The notes under the pieces: model-generated | Seen by the model: the letters and a program-made list of their open reading frames with translations, nothing else | Told to the model about the DNA's origin: nothing | Database searches by the model: none | Source of the DNA: Micromonospora sp. WMMD1155 | GTDB taxonomy: Bacteria; Actinomycetota; Actinomycetes; Mycobacteriales; Micromonosporaceae | Assembly (NCBI RefSeq): GCF_029581275.1 | Contig: NZ_CP120742.1 | Span: 3,828,001-3,892,000, forward strand | Length of the DNA stretch: 64,000 nt | Direction of reading: 5' to 3' | Shown here: positions 61,605 through 64,000 of the stretch, piece by piece | Layout: each line of letters starts with the position of its first letter | How positions within the stretch are numbered: the stretch's first letter is position 1 | Made by a program: the position numbers and the translations under genes

Positions 61605-63719
61605 ATGATCCGGGCCCATCTCGACAAACTGCTGACCGTGGTGATCGCCGGAGTGCTGGCCGGGTTGGTGCTGGCCGCCGCCGCCCTGCCGGCGGCGCTG
61701 GCCTTCGGGATCGGCTTCAGCAACCTGTCCACGCCGTACTCGGAGCTGCCGAACACCCTCCGGACGCCGCCGACCGCCCAGCGCTCCAACCTCTACGCCA
61801 GCGACGGCACCACCCTGATCACCTCGTTCTACCAGGAGGACCGGGTGGACGTGCCGCTGCACGAGGTGGCCCCGGTGATGCGGCAGGCGATCGTGGCCGC
61901 CGAGGACGTCCGGTTCTACCAGCACAGTGGCGTCGACCTGCGCGGCGTGGCACGCGCCTTCACCGCCAACAAGAGCGGCGGCCGGACCGTGCAGGGCGCG
62001 AGCACGCTCACCATGCAGTACGTCCGTAACGTGCTCAGCAGCGACCCACGGCTGACCGAGGCGCAGCGGATGGCCGCCACCGAGGTCACCACCGTGCGCA
62101 AACTCCAGGAGATGCGGTACGCCCTCGCGCTGGAGCGCGAACTCGACAAGGAGGAGATCCTCGCCCGCTACCTGAACATCGCGTACTTCGGCGCCGGGGC
62201 GTACGGCATCGCGGCGGCCAGCAAACGCTACTTCTCCCGGGCCCCGGCCGAGCTGACCCTGGCCCAGGCGGCGCTGCTGGCCGGCCTGGTCCGGTCTCCG
62301 GACAGCGACGACCCGATCAACGGCGACGCCGACAGCGCACTGGAGCGGCGGGCGTACGTGTTGGAGCGGCTGGTGGAGTCGGGGCAGGTGCCGGCGGACG
62401 TGGCGGCGGCGGCTCGGGCCGAACCGTTGCGGCTGCAACCCAGCGAGACCCCGAACGACTGCACGGGGGTGCCCGAGGCGCACAACGACTGGGGCTTCTT
62501 CTGCGACTGGTTCACCCGCTGGTGGAGCAGCCAGTCCGCGTTCGGGGCGAGCGCCGACGAGCGCCAGCGGGCGCTGCGCCGGGGTGGGTTCTCCATCGTG
62601 TCGTCGCTCGACCCGGCGGTGCAGCGGGCCACCACCGAGCAGGTCCTGAAGATCTACCGGCCGACGGATGCGGAGGCGGTGCCGACCGCGGTGGTGCAGC
62701 CGGGCACCGGTCGGGTGCTGGCCATGTCGGTGAACCGCGCCTACAGCGTGCAGGACAACCCGGTGGGGCAGAAGAACCGCCCGAACACGGTCAACCAGTT
62801 GGTGGCCGGTGGTGGGGCGATCGAGGGCTACCAGGGTGGCTCGACGTTCAAGCTCTTCACCATGCTCGCCGCGTTGGAATCCGGCCTGCCGCTGTCCACC
62901 GAGTTCGTGGCGCCCACCCGACTCCTCACCCGCTTCCCGGTGACCGGGCAGGCGAGCTGCGACGGCCGCTGGTGTCCGGCGAACGCCAGCCCGTCGTCGA
63001 TGGACGGCCCCCGCACCATGTGGAGCGCGTTCGGACGCTCGGTGAACACGTACTTCGCCTGGCTGACCGAGAAGATCGGCGCCGACCGGGTGGTGGAGAT
63101 GGCCGAGCGGCTCGGCATCGTGCTGCGGGCCGAGTCCGACGCCAACCTGGCCCGGAACGGCGCGAGGAACTGGGGTCCGTTCACCCTGGGCGTGGCCGCC
63201 ACCACCCCGCTCGACCTGGCCACCGCCTACGCCACGGTGGCGGCCGAGGGAACCTGGTGTGCCCCGCTGCCGGTGGTCTCGATCACCGACTCGGGCGGTC
63301 GGCCGGTCGACGCCGCCAAGCCGGACTGCCGCCAGGTGCTCGACGCCGACGTGGCCCGGGCGGCCACCGACGCGGCGCGCTGCCCGGTCGGTGACCAGTC
63401 GATGTACGGGCGCTGCGACGGCGCCACCGCGCCGAGGCTGCGCGCGCAGGTCGGCCGCCCGGTGGCGGGCAAGACCGGAAGCTCGGAGCGGTACGAGACG
63501 GAGACGGTGGTGGCGTTCACCCCGCAGTTGGCGGTCGCCTCGATGGCGGCGAACCCGGACGACCCCCGGGACGCGGTCGGTCAGGCGGTGCAGGCCCGGA
63601 TGGTGGACGCGGTCGGCGAGGTGCTCGTCGTCGGGCTGCGCGACCAACCGGTACGCGACTTCGTCCCGCCCAGCGAGCGAACCGCCTTCCAGATCACCGG
63701 AGCCCGCACCGGCAACTGA
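61605..63719 (+). CDS. Bifunctional penicillin-binding protein (GT51 + transpeptidase)
   Basis: 704 residues, class A PBP. Short cytoplasmic start, membrane anchor (LLTVVIAGVLAGLVLAAAAL), GT51 glycosyltransferase (about 75-260) with the catalytic Glu in AIVAAEDVRFYQHSGVDLRG and VQGASTLTMQYVRN, and a transpeptidase domain (about 330-690) with SxxK as GGSTFK, SxN as GRSVNTYF and KTG as VAGKTGSSE. Builds and cross-links peptidoglycan. GGGGAGAG ribosome site. It lies in the place where other actinomycetes continue towards the atp operon. Confidence 0.94.
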   Translation: MIRAHLDKLLTVVIAGVLAGLVLAAAALPAALAFGIGFSNLSTPYSELPNTLRTPPTAQRSNLYASDGTTLITSFYQEDRVDVPLHEVAPVMRQAIVAAEDVRFYQHSGVDLRGVARAFTANKSGGRTVQGASTLTMQYVRNVLSSDPRLTEAQRMAATEVTTVRKLQEMRYALALERELDKEEILARYLNIAYFGAGAYGIAAASKRYFSRAPAELTLAQAALLAGLVRSPDSDDPINGDADSALERRAYVLERLVESGQVPADVAAAARAEPLRLQPSETPNDCTGVPEAHNDWGFFCDWFTRWWSSQSAFGASADERQRALRRGGFSIVSSLDPAVQRATTEQVLKIYRPTDAEAVPTAVVQPGTGRVLAMSVNRAYSVQDNPVGQKNRPNTVNQLVAGGGAIEGYQGGSTFKLFTMLAALESGLPLSTEFVAPTRLLTRFPVTGQASCDGRWCPANASPSSMDGPRTMWSAFGRSVNTYFAWLTEKIGADRVVEMAERLGIVLRAESDANLARNGARNWGPFTLGVAATTPLDLATAYATVAAEGTWCAPLPVVSITDSGGRPVDAAKPDCRQVLDADVARAATDAARCPVGDQSMYGRCDGATAPRLRAQVGRPVAGKTGSSERYETETVVAFTPQLAVASMAANPDDPRDAVGQAVQARMVDAVGEVLVVGLRDQPVRDFVPPSERTAFQITGARTGN

Positions 63720-63731
63720 CCCAGGGTCGGG

Positions 63732-64000
63732 TCAGGAGGGCTGTTCGGCGTTGCGGGCTATGTTGCGGGCCATTCCGCCGAAGACCACCGCGTGGAAGGG
63801 GGCCACCGAGCCCCAGTAGGTGTGCCCGGCCAGGCCACGCGGCAGGAAGACGGCGCGTTGCTGGTACCGGCTGCGGCCGTCGTCGGTCGGCACCACCCGC
63901 ATCTCCAACCAGGCCCGTCCGGGCAGCCGCATCTCGGCACGCAGCCGTAGCAACTCGCCCGGGACGATCTCCTCGACCCGCCAGAAGTCCAACGCCTCAC
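63732..64000 (-). CDS. DUF2867-type protein (partial, 5' end outside window)
   Basis: C-terminal 89 residues of a protein whose frame is open to the right edge (reading EALDFWRVEEIVPGELLRLR at the edge). The segment AEMRLPGRAWLEMRV, RYQQRAVFLPRGLAGHTYWG and SVAPFHAVVFGGMARNIARN is typical of DUF2867, often fused behind an NAD(P)-binding atypical SDR domain. Convergent with the PBP gene, 12 bp between stops. The N-terminal part cannot be judged from this window. Confidence 0.8.
   Translation of the reverse strand, partial: EALDFWRVEEIVPGELLRLRAEMRLPGRAWLEMRVVPTDDGRSRYQQRAVFLPRGLAGHTYWGSVAPFHAVVFGGMARNIARNAEQPS

Overview
The window is a very GC-rich chromosomal segment whose gene content and order fit an actinomycete of the family Micromonosporaceae, most likely Micromonospora. 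The pointers are many GTG starts and 4-base ATGA/GTGA stop-start overlaps, an XRE/DUF5753 + DUF397 pair, a Nei1-type glycosylase, and the order argS-lysA-hom-thrC-(insert)-thrB-rho-rpmE-prfA-prmC-tsaC. This assignment is inferred from family knowledge and was not searched.

Layout. 1-5.3 kb: rocD-ddaH arginine/ornithine genes (rocD cut by the left edge), a repeat-bearing membrane protein, an unannotated ATGA-coupled pair of small genes, and the divergent XRE + DUF397 pair. 5.3-13.4 kb: a DNA glycosylase, a fructosamine-kinase-like kinase, an epimerase/isomerase-fructokinase operon with a LacI-type operator and a LacI regulator, a CoA-disulfide-reductase-like enzyme and a YbdK-type ligase. 13.5-17.7 kb: a YidC-like insertase and two secreted glycan hydrolases (GH16-CBM6, CBM2-GH18), each with a palindromic operator candidate. 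17.77-19.37 kb: a foldback MITE abutted by an IS701-family insertion with a CTAG target duplication. 19.4-25.7 kb: DedA, DUF1349, a GH13 enzyme, an SDR, two small membrane proteins, a cupin and a Gfo/Idh/MocA oxidoreductase. 26-33.4 kb: erythromycin-esterase-like protein, TetR-MMPL operon, and HxlR divergent from an MFS-LigD polymerase operon. 33.5-36.8 kb: AraC, VOC and a UvrA-like ABC protein. 36.9-40.4 kb: a membrane protein, tRNA-Arg(CCG), a catalytically dead IS630-derived protein, a cluster of palindromes and a DUF305/DUF3105 pair. 40.5-64 kb: housekeeping genes for arginyl-tRNA, lysine, threonine, Rho, L31, RF1 and RF1 methylation, interrupted by an RND pump, a polysaccharide-deacetylase remnant and an MFS carrier between thrC and thrB. 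It also holds a T4-Pnkp-like protein, a GGDEF protein, an LMW phosphatase and a bifunctional PBP.

How the genes work together. lysA, hom, thrC and thrB are the aspartate-family branch. prfA and prmC make and methylate RF1, and tsaC supplies the tRNA t6A precursor. The AGE-family isomerase and PfkB kinase can form a short free-sugar pathway (probably mannose to fructose to fructose phosphate) under LacI control. The GH16 and GH18 enzymes are exported polysaccharide degraders.

Beyond genes, the most notable structure is a set of intergenic palindromes of about 50-85 bp with recurrent arm sequences, seen at eight places, often just after stop codons or between convergent genes. The best candidates for undescribed biology are the 56-aa/99-aa coupled pair beside the XRE/DUF397 module, the possible -1 frameshift that extends the IS701 transposase by 44 residues to its terminal repeat, the dead IS630-like protein, and the AraC-VOC-UvrA-like cluster.
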